The notes below the pieces were generated by a model that was not told where the DNA came from, ran no database searches, and saw nothing but the letters and a program-made list of their open reading frames with translations. Made by a program: the position numbers and the translations under genes. DNA of 42,282 nt from NCBI GenBank assembly GCA_003142185.1, contig PLOR01000009.1:91410-133691 (forward strand). Direction: 5' to 3'. The DNA is from Bryobacterales bacterium. GTDB lineage: Bacteria > Acidobacteriota > Terriglobia > Bryobacterales > Bryobacteraceae. This document shows positions 26,100 through 33,394 of the stretch, one piece after another. The stretch's first letter is position 1. The number at the start of each line of letters is the position of its first letter.

Positions 26100-26915
26100 A
26101 TGCAACTCCGGATCGGTTACGAACTGATATACAGCTTTCCACAACCTACGCCGATCATCCTTGTTGTGAATGTGCATGATTCACGCACTGCCGACCTCGT
26201 CGTTCCCGATCGCCTCACGGTCGAACCATCCATCCCGATCAACGGCTATCGCGACGCCTTCGGAAACCAGTGCCACCGCATCCTCGCACCCGCCGGCCGC
26301 CTCCGCCTTGCCGCCGACGGCGTCATTAGAGATAGCGGCCAACCAGATGAGGTTGTATCCGCCGCCGGGCAGGACTCGGTGCAGGATCTGCCCGAAGAAG
26401 TTCTCGTGTTTCTGTTGGGCAGCCGCTATTGCGAGACCGATCTGCTGTCTCAGACGGCCTGGCAACTCTTCGGCGGCATGGCTCCAGGCTACCCGCGCGT
26501 GCAGGCCATCTGCGATTACGTGCACAATCGCATTTTCTTCAACTACCAAAACGCGCGCCCGACCCGTAGCGCCGCGCAGGCTTTCGACGAACGAACCGGC
26601 GTTTGCCGCGACTACGCACATCTCGCCATCGCCTTTTGCCGCTCGATGAACATTCCGGCGCGATATTGCACCGGCTACCTAGGCGATGTCGGAACGCCGC
26701 CTCCTTTCCCTCCGGGCGATTTCGCTGCGTGGTTCGAGGCCTGGATCGGCGGCCGTTGGCACATATTCGACCCGCGCAACAATATGCCGCGCAGCAGCCG
26801 CATCCTGATGGCGCGCGGTCGCGATGCGTCCGATGTCGCCATCGCCACCACCTTCGGACCCAATATGCTGGAGAGTTTCAGGGTCTGGACCGACGAAATT
26901 CCCGGAGTAGCCTGA
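26100..26915 (+). CDS. transglutaminase-like protein B lacking the usual catalytic His
   Basis: Protein of 271 residues starting QLRIGYELIYSFPQPTPIIL, the usual beginning of this subfamily; an in-frame ATG five codons earlier is less likely. The N-terminal beta domain is followed by the transglutaminase core. The Cys is kept in TGVCRDYAH near residue 167 and the Asp in HIFDPRNN near 223. The residue at the usual HAW position is Ala (DFAAWFEAWI near 210), so the classical Cys-His-Asp triad is incomplete. I recall relatives in which this site is also not His, so it may be a subfamily trait. It overlaps the next gene in TGATG. It probably works in the same pathway as transglutaminases A and C. 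Confidence 0.88.
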   Translation: MQLRIGYELIYSFPQPTPIILVVNVHDSRTADLVVPDRLTVEPSIPINGYRDAFGNQCHRILAPAGRLRLAADGVIRDSGQPDEVVSAAGQDSVQDLPEEVLVFLLGSRYCETDLLSQTAWQLFGGMAPGYPRVQAICDYVHNRIFFNYQNARPTRSAAQAFDERTGVCRDYAHLAIAFCRSMNIPARYCTGYLGDVGTPPPFPPGDFAAWFEAWIGGRWHIFDPRNNMPRSSRILMARGRDASDVAIATTFGPNMLESFRVWTDEIPGVA

Positions 26916-27781
26916 TGTGTTACCTAACGGTTTACCACTCCACCGTCTACCGTTACCGGGAGCCCGTCGGTCTTGGCCAACATCGCATGATGTTCCGCCC
27001 GCGCGCCAGTCACGACCTGCGGTTGATCCGAACCAACCTGGCCATCACGCCGCGACCCGCTCAGTTGCGCTGGCTGCACGATCCGTTCGATAACTCCGTC
27101 GCGGTTGCCACTTTTGAGGGGACCACGTCCGAGCTCCGCTTCGAAAGCACCGTGACGCTGGAGCATTTCGAGAACTCCATGCCGGATTATCCGCTCGAAG
27201 AGTATGCGCGAACGTATCCTTTTCGCTATTCCGATGAGGACTTTCCCAATCTATCGCCCGCTCTGGCTCACCACTACCCGGGCGAGACCGTGTCCGCATG
27301 GGCATTGCAGTTTCTGGATCCAGCGGATACTACGGGCACCATGAAAATGCTGCGGGCCATGACCTGCGGCATTCGCCAAGAGTTCATCTACGTCCGCCGC
27401 ACCGAGAGAGGCGTGCAGACTCCCGAGGAGACGCTGCGGACACGGCGTGGCAGTTGCCGGGATTTCGCGGTCCTCATGATGGAAGCTACCAGATCGCTTG
27501 GTGTCGCGGCGCGGTTTGTCAGCGGCTATATCTTCGTGCCCAACAGTTCCGGCCTCGCAGGCGGCGGAGCCACACATGCCTGGATGCAGGCCTATCTGCC
27601 CGGCGCCGGCTGGATCGATTTCGACCCCACCAACAGTATCGTCGGCAACCGGAATCTGATTCGCGTCGCGGTTGCATGGACGCCCGAGCAGGTGCTGCCC
27701 TTGTGGGGCACCTACGAAGGTCCACCGGGAGCTTTCCTCGGTATGGACGTCACCGTATCTGTCACCGAAGCGGCGGCGTGA
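26915..27781 (+). CDS. transglutaminase-like protein C
   Basis: Protein of 288 residues with the N-terminal transglutaminase beta domain (YLTVYHSTVYRYREPVGLGQ) and a full catalytic core: Cys in GSCRDFAV near residue 180, His in THAWMQAY near 220, Asp in DFDPTN near 235. The start is the ATG that overlaps the previous stop as TGATG; longer in-frame readings begin inside the upstream gene and are not family-like. It resembles protein A more than protein B in its active site, but is not a recent duplicate of it. Followed directly by the amidohydrolase gene. Confidence 0.92.
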   Translation: MCYLTVYHSTVYRYREPVGLGQHRMMFRPRASHDLRLIRTNLAITPRPAQLRWLHDPFDNSVAVATFEGTTSELRFESTVTLEHFENSMPDYPLEEYARTYPFRYSDEDFPNLSPALAHHYPGETVSAWALQFLDPADTTGTMKMLRAMTCGIRQEFIYVRRTERGVQTPEETLRTRRGSCRDFAVLMMEATRSLGVAARFVSGYIFVPNSSGLAGGGATHAWMQAYLPGAGWIDFDPTNSIVGNRNLIRVAVAWTPEQVLPLWGTYEGPPGAFLGMDVTVSVTEAAA

Positions 27782-27789
27782 CGCTTCGC

Positions 27790-28506
27790 ATGACGGCGTC
27801 TCGAATTCTTCGCCCGCAGGGGGCCGGTCGCTTTGTCCTTCTCTGCGATCACGCCAGCAATTACATCCCGGCGGAACTTCACGACCTCGGCTTGCCGGCG
27901 TCCGAACTCGCGCGCCACATCGCATGGGATATCGGCGCGGCGGGCGTCACCGAGGCGCTATCGGAAATCTTCGATGCCCCGGCGATACTCTGCGAAACTT
28001 CTCGCCTGGTGATCGACTGCAACCGCCATCTCGACGCCGCGGACCTCATTCCTGAGGTAAGCCACGGGACGGTGATCCCCGGCAACCTGCATCTCGACAA
28101 GGCAGCCAGAGCGGACCGCATCGAACGCTGGTTCCACCCCTATCACGATGCGGTCGAATCGGTCTTGCTGGAACGCGAGGCGAGAGGCGCGCCATCCATC
28201 GCGGTTTCCATTCACTCCATGACGCCTTCTCTCGCCGGCCAACCGAGACCCTGGCAAATTGCTCTCTCCAGCCATCTCGACCGCAGCCTTGCCGACGCAG
28301 TGCTGGCTGCCCTGCGCCGGCCTGGCGACATAGCTGTGGGGGACAATCAACCATACGATCTGGATCCGGAGATGGACTTCAGCATTCCATTCCATGCCCT
28401 GCGCCGGAGGCTGCCGCACCTCCAGGTGGAATTCCGGCAGGACGAGATACCGGACGCAGCCACCCAGCGCCGATGGGCTCTCCGCTTCGCTCAGGCGTTG
28501 CGGTAA
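27790..28506 (+). CDS. N-formylglutamate amidohydrolase-family protein
   Basis: Zinc-amidohydrolase-like protein of 238 residues in the N-formylglutamate amidohydrolase family. Motifs are CDHASNYIP near residue 19, HIAWDIGA, SRLVIDCNR, a SIHSMTP segment carrying the expected metal-site histidine, and a C-terminal EFRQDEI. True N-formylglutamate deformylases act in histidine breakdown, but no hut gene is near. The position after two transglutaminases suggests amide-bond cleavage in their pathway. A GTG twelve bases upstream, overlapping the previous stop as GTGA, is an alternative start. A strong terminator hairpin lies 50 bases downstream. Confidence 0.88.
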   Translation: MTASRILRPQGAGRFVLLCDHASNYIPAELHDLGLPASELARHIAWDIGAAGVTEALSEIFDAPAILCETSRLVIDCNRHLDAADLIPEVSHGTVIPGNLHLDKAARADRIERWFHPYHDAVESVLLEREARGAPSIAVSIHSMTPSLAGQPRPWQIALSSHLDRSLADAVLAALRRPGDIAVGDNQPYDLDPEMDFSIPFHALRRRLPHLQVEFRQDEIPDAATQRRWALRFAQALR

Positions 28507-28530
28507 GAAGAAAGCCGGAGAGTCCGCGTC

Positions 28531-28582
28531 GTGGCGCGGGCCGTCCAGCCTGCTGAGCCGAGAGTCATCTCGGCTTTTCTTG
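28531..28582 (+). terminator. dispersed repeat carrying a terminator hairpin, copy B
   Basis: Begins GTGGCGCGGGCCGTCC like copy A. It ends in a perfect 8-bp stem AGCCGAGA/TCTCGGCT with loop GTCA (28556-28575), followed by TTTTCTT. It should terminate the transglutaminase/amidohydrolase operon. Confidence 0.8.
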
Positions 28583-28651
28583 CCGCCACCAACGCTGCCT
28601 TCAGTGCTCCCTCAGTCCGGCTCGCAAAACTGGTGTCGGGTTTCTCGCGCC

Positions 28652-29188
28652 CTATTCCACCTTCGTCACCAAGGCTTCTACGTCGAACTTCCGCTCCATC
28701 GCCGGGTCGTCAATCGACGCCACCAGCGTTGGGTTGCCGGGCAACATCGTCGCATTCACCTCAATCTTGATGTGCGAAATCGTGGGTTGCAACGCTTCAC
28801 CTGACGCGTCCGCTTTGTGCGGAACAAACGTGCTCAGGTCGATCGTCGAGTTGATCGCCACCTTGCCCTGCGCCTCGTGGAGCATGGTATCGATGCTGAC
28901 TCCTGTGTCGACGTAAGTGAACTGGGTGTTGACGAGGACGCCCCCCGATTGGTTCGATCCCGTGGCCACCGGTACCCTATCTCCCACGCGGAAAGAGCCG
29001 CGCCCCGTGGTGTCGATCAACATCGCGTAACGGCGTCCGTTCTTACCCGCTGCGCCGCTGCCATCTTTGATCCGGAACTCGACCTTATACGTAGACGAAA
29101 GAGCGGCGTCTTTCTTCTCCTGGGCCGGCGCCGGCAACACGGCCACCGCCAGCAAGGCAGGGCCAAACACCATCGCTGAAAGCTTCAT
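28652..29188 (-). CDS. secreted acidobacterial protein of unknown function
   Basis: Protein of 178 residues with a signal peptide (KLSAMVFGPALLAVAVLPAPAQ). The mature part is beta-rich: YKVEFRIKD, then RYAMLIDT, GSFRVGDRVPVATGS, TQFTYVDTGVSIDTML and a C-terminal MLPGNPTLVASIDDPAMERKF. I have seen this pattern of segments in acidobacterial proteins annotated as hypothetical. The VPVATGS...TQFTYVDTGVSID stretch resembles the beta domain of secretins, but no pore domain is present. AGGAGG precedes the start. It stands alone, convergent with the amidohydrolase operon. No function can be assigned. Confidence 0.8.
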   Translation of the reverse strand: MKLSAMVFGPALLAVAVLPAPAQEKKDAALSSTYKVEFRIKDGSGAAGKNGRRYAMLIDTTGRGSFRVGDRVPVATGSNQSGGVLVNTQFTYVDTGVSIDTMLHEAQGKVAINSTIDLSTFVPHKADASGEALQPTISHIKIEVNATMLPGNPTLVASIDDPAMERKFDVEALVTKVE

Positions 29189-29250
29189 GTGTTCCTCCTG
29201 ACCGGATTGACGCTGAGCGGGCCGCCAGCGTGGTGCCTCATTGGGGCTAG

Positions 29251-29266
29251 GCTAGCTATAGCTAGC
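29251..29266. promoter_or_regulatory. 16-bp perfect palindrome upstream of secreted protein gene
   Basis: GCTAGCTATAGCTAGC is fully self-complementary and lies 62 bases upstream of the minus-strand start at 29188, the usual place for a repressor or activator site. The sequence is AT-richer than its surroundings. The binding protein is unknown. Confidence 0.45.
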
Positions 29267-29658
29267 GCCCGCTTTGGCCGCGGCCGACACCGAGTTAAAA
29301 GCCGTGGCTGGATATCGGGGGATTTCGGGGTCCAAAACTCTGGAATTCGGCGGGCCTCCTATTTCGGGGTTTCGTAGCGAGTCCTTGAGTTCTGAGTCCC
29401 AACACCCGAGCAAGCCTCTCTCGGACAGAGTAGGGGCGCGAGTTTGGACCATTTGGCGCTATCAACGCCGACGCCGGTAGCCGGACACGCGAAAGTTGGT
29501 TTGTTCCCGTAAAGGGGGAACTCAGATACCCAACTGTGCGTATTAATGAACGGGACTTCCCGCGAGGCCCACGCGCGTGATCTTGAAGATATTCAAGTAT
29601 GGTGGGATGCGCTCGCGGCTCGGCGACCTTGTTGGGTTGCGATGGGGTTCTGCAATGA
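29267..29658. other. gene-free stretch between divergent genes
   Basis: About 390 bases with no convincing gene. The decamer ATTTCGGGGT occurs twice (29322 and 29361). A nested stem made of GTTGG/CCAAC around GTTCCC/GGGAAC spans 29495-29533. Open frames running into the methyltransferase-like gene from here lack family-like sequence. Confidence 0.5.
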
Positions 29659-29664
29659 TAGGAT
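29659..29664 (+). promoter_or_regulatory. -10-like hexamer, possible leaderless start
   Basis: TAGGAT lies exactly seven bases before ATG 29672, the same spacing as at 2945, 7067 and 38580. The GGA inside it could alternatively serve as a weak ribosome site. Confidence 0.35.
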
Positions 29665-29671
29665 GCAAGCT

Positions 29672-30229
29672 ATGCTGACCGGAATACCGATTCTTGCCTG
29701 TTGGGTTTTCGTTGGGGTGTATTGGAACATCAGCGCGCGCTCCATCAAGCCCACGGCGGAGGGTCAGGACTGGAGCGGCAGGCTCGCCCGGATGCCAATC
29801 TGGCTGGGGTACATCCTGTTGATCGTCATCTGGGTGTATCCATTTGGAATGGTGGCGACACGACGCACGGCCGTTTCGGGCTCGCTTGCGGTTGCGATCT
29901 GCGCGCTGGGGCTGCTGGTGTCCATCTGGTCACGCAGGGCGCTGGGCAACGAGTGGAGCAGAGATGTCGAATTGAAGCAGTGGCACAAGCTGGTGGAACG
30001 CGGACCGTATGCTCTCGTGCGGCATCCGATCTACACCGGCCATCTGCTGTTGGGGCTGGGGACGGCCATTGGCTCCGGCCTGCTGGTTGCGTTCGCGGGG
30101 CTGGCGCTGTTCTTCGTGGGCTTCTGGATCAAGCTGAGGCAGGAGGAGAGGCTTCTGGTGAGGAGCTTTCCGGAGGAATACCCCGCTTACCGGGCGCGCG
30201 TCCGGGCGCTGGTTCCGTATGTGTTGTGA
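29672..30229 (+). CDS. isoprenylcysteine methyltransferase-like membrane protein
   Basis: Integral membrane protein of 185 residues in the ICMT/PEMT-like methyltransferase superfamily. Helices are visible at LTGIPILACWVFVGVYW, MPIWLGYILLIVIWVYPFG, SLAVAICALGLLVSIW and LLVAFAGLALFFVGFWI. The family signature GPYALVRHPIYTGHLL near residue 112 binds S-adenosylmethionine in relatives. The C-terminal QEERLLVRSFPEEYPAYRAR is also typical. Bacterial members often have no known substrate and sometimes methylate lipids or small molecules. I start at ATG 29672 because the first helix begins there and longer frames add unrelated residues. Confidence 0.87.
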   Translation: MLTGIPILACWVFVGVYWNISARSIKPTAEGQDWSGRLARMPIWLGYILLIVIWVYPFGMVATRRTAVSGSLAVAICALGLLVSIWSRRALGNEWSRDVELKQWHKLVERGPYALVRHPIYTGHLLLGLGTAIGSGLLVAFAGLALFFVGFWIKLRQEERLLVRSFPEEYPAYRARVRALVPYVL

Positions 30230-30236
30230 CGCGATT

Positions 30237-30294
30237 TCGCGAAGCGGCGGGCGTGGATGGCCAAGTTTGGGAATTCCGAATTCCCCCTTCGCGA
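30237..30294. repeat. nested inverted repeats downstream of methyltransferase-like gene
   Basis: Outer arms TCGCGAAG (30237-30244) and CTTCGCGA (30287-30294) enclose a perfect GGGAATTC-C-GAATTCCC palindrome (30269-30285). There is no T-run, so it is not a standard terminator. It immediately precedes the larger structured element. Confidence 0.5.
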
Positions 30295-30303
30295 GCGTGC
30301 GCG

Positions 30304-30418
30304 GGGAGGTCGCAGGAGCGATGGCCGACACGTTGTGTAGATCTGAGGATCTGTGGCAATCCCATCGGGACGTCAGCCACGCATCAGACTCTCGGTCGGC
30401 AGAGCGCTGCGGCCTCCC
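30304..30418. other. branched fold-back element upstream of the Gfo/Idh gene
   Basis: Outer 12-bp helix (30304-30315 with 30407-30418) containing one G-T wobble, then a 6-bp helix GCCGAC/GTCGGC (30324-30329 with 30395-30400). Inside lie two hairpins, AGATC-TGAG-GATCT (30339-30352) and GTGGC/GCCAC (30353-30380), the latter with an inner CCCATCGGG. The whole would fold as a branched structure in RNA or single-stranded DNA. It ends 50 bases before the next start codon. No known riboswitch or tRNA was recognised. Confidence 0.5.
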
Positions 30419-30449
30419 GGATTGAGTGTACCACCCGGCGTATCCGCGA

Positions 30450-30455
30450 TATGAT
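30450..30455 (+). promoter_or_regulatory. -10-like TATGAT close to the Gfo/Idh start
   Basis: A 5/6 match to TATAAT ending 12 bases before ATG 30468, so the leader would be only about six bases. No good -35 is visible at 17 bases. Confidence 0.35.
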
Positions 30456-30467
30456 GCGGACATCGCC

Positions 30468-31577
30468 ATGAAACGCCTATTGCCGCTCGCACTCTTCGCC
30501 TCCGCCATCGCCGCCACATCAGCCGCCGCGCAACCGCCCGAGGCTAAGCCGCTGCGTATCGCCATCGCCGGCCTGAACCACGGCCATGTTTGGGCATTTC
30601 TGCGCGGTGCGCAGAGCCGCCCGGCCGATGTCGTCATCGTCGCGGTTTGGGATCCCGATGCCGCGCTGTTGGCAAAATGCGCCTCATCGAACCACATCGC
30701 CGCCGATCGGCTCTTCACCAGTCTCGACGCCATGCTCGACACGGCGAAACCCGAAGCCGTCGCGACCTTCACCGATACTTTCTCGCACGTCAAGGTCGTC
30801 GAGGCGTGCGCCCCGCGCCACATACCGGTGATGATGGAGAAGCCGCTGGCCGTGGACATGAACCAGGCACACGCCATCCAGCAGGCTTCGGAGCGCTACC
30901 GCACGCCAGTGATCGTCAACTACGAGACCACCTGGTACCGCAGCCACGGCGAGATGTGGAACCTGTTGCATGAGCAGAAGGCCGCTGGTGAGATCCGCAA
31001 ACTGGTGGCGATGGACGGCCACCAGGGTCCCCAGGAGATCGGCGTGCAGCCCGAGTTTTTCGCCTGGCTGAGCGACCCCGTGAAGAACGGCGCCGGCGCC
31101 CTCTTCGATTTCGGCTGCTATGGCGCCAACCTGATGACGTGGATGATGGACAATCAGCGGCCGCTCAAGGTGACGGCGTTGACGCAGACCGACAAGCCCG
31201 CGATCTACCAGCACGTCGATGACGAAGCCACCGTGTTGCTCGAATATCCCAGAGCGCAGGGCATCATTCAGGCGTCGTGGAACTGGCCGGTGGGCCGCAA
31301 GGATTTCGAAGTCTACGGCGCAACGGGCTATGCCATCGCGACCGGCGGCAACAACCTGCGCGTGCGCCTGGCGGGGGCGCAGGCAGAGGAGACGCGTACG
31401 TTGCCGGAGTTGAAGCCGCAAGAGGCCGACTCCATTTCGTACCTGATCGGCGTCGCCCGCGGTAAGTTCGAGCCCGGCGGCCTCTCGTCGCTCGAAAACA
31501 ACATGATCGTGATCGAAATCCTCGACGCCGCGCGCGAATCGGCGCGCACCGGGCGCACGATTACGCTAAGCCGATGA
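30468..31577 (+). CDS. secreted Gfo/Idh/MocA-family oxidoreductase
   Basis: NAD(P)-dependent oxidoreductase of 369 residues with a signal peptide (KRLLPLALFASAIAATSAAAQ), so probably exported folded or matured outside the cytoplasm. The Rossmann half begins LRIAIAGLNHGHVWAFLRG; the usual GxGxxG is altered to GLNHGH, seen in some secreted members. The MEKPLAVDM motif near residue 125 carries the conserved Lys. The C-terminal domain contains GALFDFGCYGANLMTW with the likely catalytic region. Such proteins act on sugars, inositols or cyclitol-like substrates; this one is unassigned. I chose ATG 30468 because it opens directly into the signal peptide. A terminator repeat follows. Confidence 0.9.
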   Translation: MKRLLPLALFASAIAATSAAAQPPEAKPLRIAIAGLNHGHVWAFLRGAQSRPADVVIVAVWDPDAALLAKCASSNHIAADRLFTSLDAMLDTAKPEAVATFTDTFSHVKVVEACAPRHIPVMMEKPLAVDMNQAHAIQQASERYRTPVIVNYETTWYRSHGEMWNLLHEQKAAGEIRKLVAMDGHQGPQEIGVQPEFFAWLSDPVKNGAGALFDFGCYGANLMTWMMDNQRPLKVTALTQTDKPAIYQHVDDEATVLLEYPRAQGIIQASWNWPVGRKDFEVYGATGYAIATGGNNLRVRLAGAQAEETRTLPELKPQEADSISYLIGVARGKFEPGGLSSLENNMIVIEILDAARESARTGRTITLSR

Positions 31578-31583
31578 GCCGGC

Positions 31584-31656
31584 GTGGCGCGGCTTGCCCG
31601 TGCACCATCCGGGGCCGCCAGGCCTGCAGAGCCGAGAGTCATCTCGGCTTTTCTTG
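31584..31656 (+). terminator. dispersed repeat carrying a terminator hairpin, copy C
   Basis: Begins GTGGCGCGGCTTGCC, has about 20 extra bases in the middle relative to copy B, and ends with the identical 8-bp stem AGCCGAGA/TCTCGGCT (31630-31649) and TTTTCTT. It should terminate the oxidoreductase gene. Confidence 0.8.
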
Positions 31657-31687
31657 GCGTCGCCACGCCCGTCCTCAAACGCTCGCC

Positions 31688-33097
31688 CTACACCTTCGCC
31701 GCCTTCCATCTCCCACGCCGGAACCACACGATTCCCACCACCGCCAGCACCGATTCGGCAATGCAGATGGCCAGGTACACGCCGCGCGGTCCCAGCCCCG
31801 CCCGATCAGCCAGCAGCCAGGCCAGCGGAATTTGCAGCAGCCAGTAGCAGAAGAAGTTCATCCATGTAGGCGTCACAGTATCGCCGGCCCCGTTGAAGGC
31901 CTGCTCCATGATCATGCCCCAGGCGTAGAACGGGTAACCCAGGCTTACATAGCGCAAGCAGGCCACGGCCACCGGCGCCACCGCGGCGTCGGTGGTAAAC
32001 AGGCCCACCAGCGGCCGCGCCGCGCTGAAGAAGCACACCGCCACCGCCGCCAGAAACGACATGTTGTAGATTCCGGCCACCCACACCGCGCGCTCCGAGC
32101 GCTCCGGCCGCCGTGCGCCAAGGTTTTGCCCCACCAGCGTGGCCGCAGCCGATGCGATGCCCCACGATGGCATAAGCGCAAAAAGTATGATGCGCAATGC
32201 GAGCGTATAGCCGGCGATGGCCGCGCTTCCAAAGAGGGCGTTGATGCGCGCCAGGCTGACCCAGCTCGCCGTCGAGATGAAGTACTGGAGCATCGCCGTC
32301 GAGCCCACCCGCAACAACCGCCCCATCACCGGCCAATCGGGCCGCACGTGGCGCAGCGCCAGTCGCACGCGGCTCTTGCCGCGGAACAGAACCGCGAGTT
32401 GGTACACCACGCCGATCGATCGGCCGATGGTGGTCGCCACCGCCGCGCCGGTCACTCCCAGCCGCGGGAAAAACGCGAAGCCGTAAATGAAGCACGGATC
32501 GAGCGCCATGTTGATCAGGTTCGCCAGCCATAGCGTTCGCATCGCGGCCGCGGCGTCGCCCGAGCCGCGGAACACCCCATTGATCAGGAATAGCAGCACG
32601 ATGGCGACGTTGCCGCCGAGCACAATCCTGGCGTAGCCCGATCCGGCATGGATCACCGACGCCGGCGCACCCATCAGCCCGAGCAGGCGCGCGGCCAGGA
32701 ATACGCCCGCGAGGCCGGTCGCGATGCCCACCGCCGCTCCGCACACAATCGCTTGGCCGGCCGCAGTCGCTGCTCCCTCTCTATCCTTTTCGCCGATGCG
32801 CCGCGCCACGGTTGCCGTGGCCGCCATGCTGAGGCCCAGCGCGATGCTGAAGACCAGCACCACCAGGCCCTCCGTCAGCCCGACCGCCGCCAGCGAATCC
32901 GCGCCCAGCCGCGCCACCCAGAATGCATCCACTACGCCGAACGTGGATTCCATCGCCATCTCGAGCATGGTCGGGATCGCCAGCAGCGCGATTCCGCGGC
33001 TGAGACTGCCTTCGGTATAATCTTGATCGCTTCCCGCCAGCGCTTCTCGCAGAAAGTTGCGCTGGCGGGCAAATGCACGCTTTTCGATCACCTGCAT
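31688..33097 (-). CDS. MATE-family efflux transporter
   Basis: Inner-membrane cation-coupled multidrug or metabolite exporter of 469 residues, the usual length, with twelve predicted helices in two MatE halves. The first half opens GIALLAIPTMLEMAMESTFG followed by VDAFWVARLGADSLAAVGLT, the typical MATE entry. The second half contains MPSWGIASAAATLVGQNLGA, a conserved signature. The start has GAGGG at ribosome-site distance, and a 6-bp hairpin (33110-33126, GCGGAG/CTCCGC) lies directly in front of it in the leader. The gene is unlinked to any obvious pathway; substrate unknown. Confidence 0.92.
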   Translation of the reverse strand: MQVIEKRAFARQRNFLREALAGSDQDYTEGSLSRGIALLAIPTMLEMAMESTFGVVDAFWVARLGADSLAAVGLTEGLVVLVFSIALGLSMAATATVARRIGEKDREGAATAAGQAIVCGAAVGIATGLAGVFLAARLLGLMGAPASVIHAGSGYARIVLGGNVAIVLLFLINGVFRGSGDAAAAMRTLWLANLINMALDPCFIYGFAFFPRLGVTGAAVATTIGRSIGVVYQLAVLFRGKSRVRLALRHVRPDWPVMGRLLRVGSTAMLQYFISTASWVSLARINALFGSAAIAGYTLALRIILFALMPSWGIASAAATLVGQNLGARRPERSERAVWVAGIYNMSFLAAVAVCFFSAARPLVGLFTTDAAVAPVAVACLRYVSLGYPFYAWGMIMEQAFNGAGDTVTPTWMNFFCYWLLQIPLAWLLADRAGLGPRGVYLAICIAESVLAVVGIVWFRRGRWKAAKV

Positions 33098-33341
33098 GGG
33101 AATGCCCTCGCGGAGTACAGCTCCGCACTGACCTGGTTTTTGGGTTAACGGAAAATGGAAGCTACCGGAAGCGCCCTCGGCGCTTACCGAATAGCGATGG
33201 TGGGATTGGGCATTCGCATGGGCGAAATCACCTGGGAGCTATCATATCACGAGCCTGAAGCGAGCTTCAAGAAGAGCCGCAGGAAGCTGTTGACAGACGA
33301 AAACCTCTGTCCCACATTGCTGTGGAAAGACGTGCCGCCAA

Positions 33342-33367
33342 GTGGGGCAGGCGCTTTCGCCTGCCAA
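33342..33367. repeat. GTGGGGCA-type hairpin repeat
   Basis: Starts GTGGGGCAGGCG and ends CGCCTGCCAA; GGCAGGCG pairs with CGCCTGCC. It is one of several copies of this family in the last 9 kb. It lies between the amidohydrolase stop and the MATE promoter region; the rest of that 297-base gap shows nothing recognisable. Confidence 0.6.
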
Positions 33368-33394
33368 CCTTCTTCACCGCTTCCCGCCCGTTTC

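Noticed and set aside
30380-30420. tRNA-like D-arm sequence (CTCTCGGTCGGCAGAG) upstream of the oxidoreductase
   Set aside because: No acceptor stem, anticodon arm or T-loop can be placed around it; it is better explained as part of the branched fold-back element.
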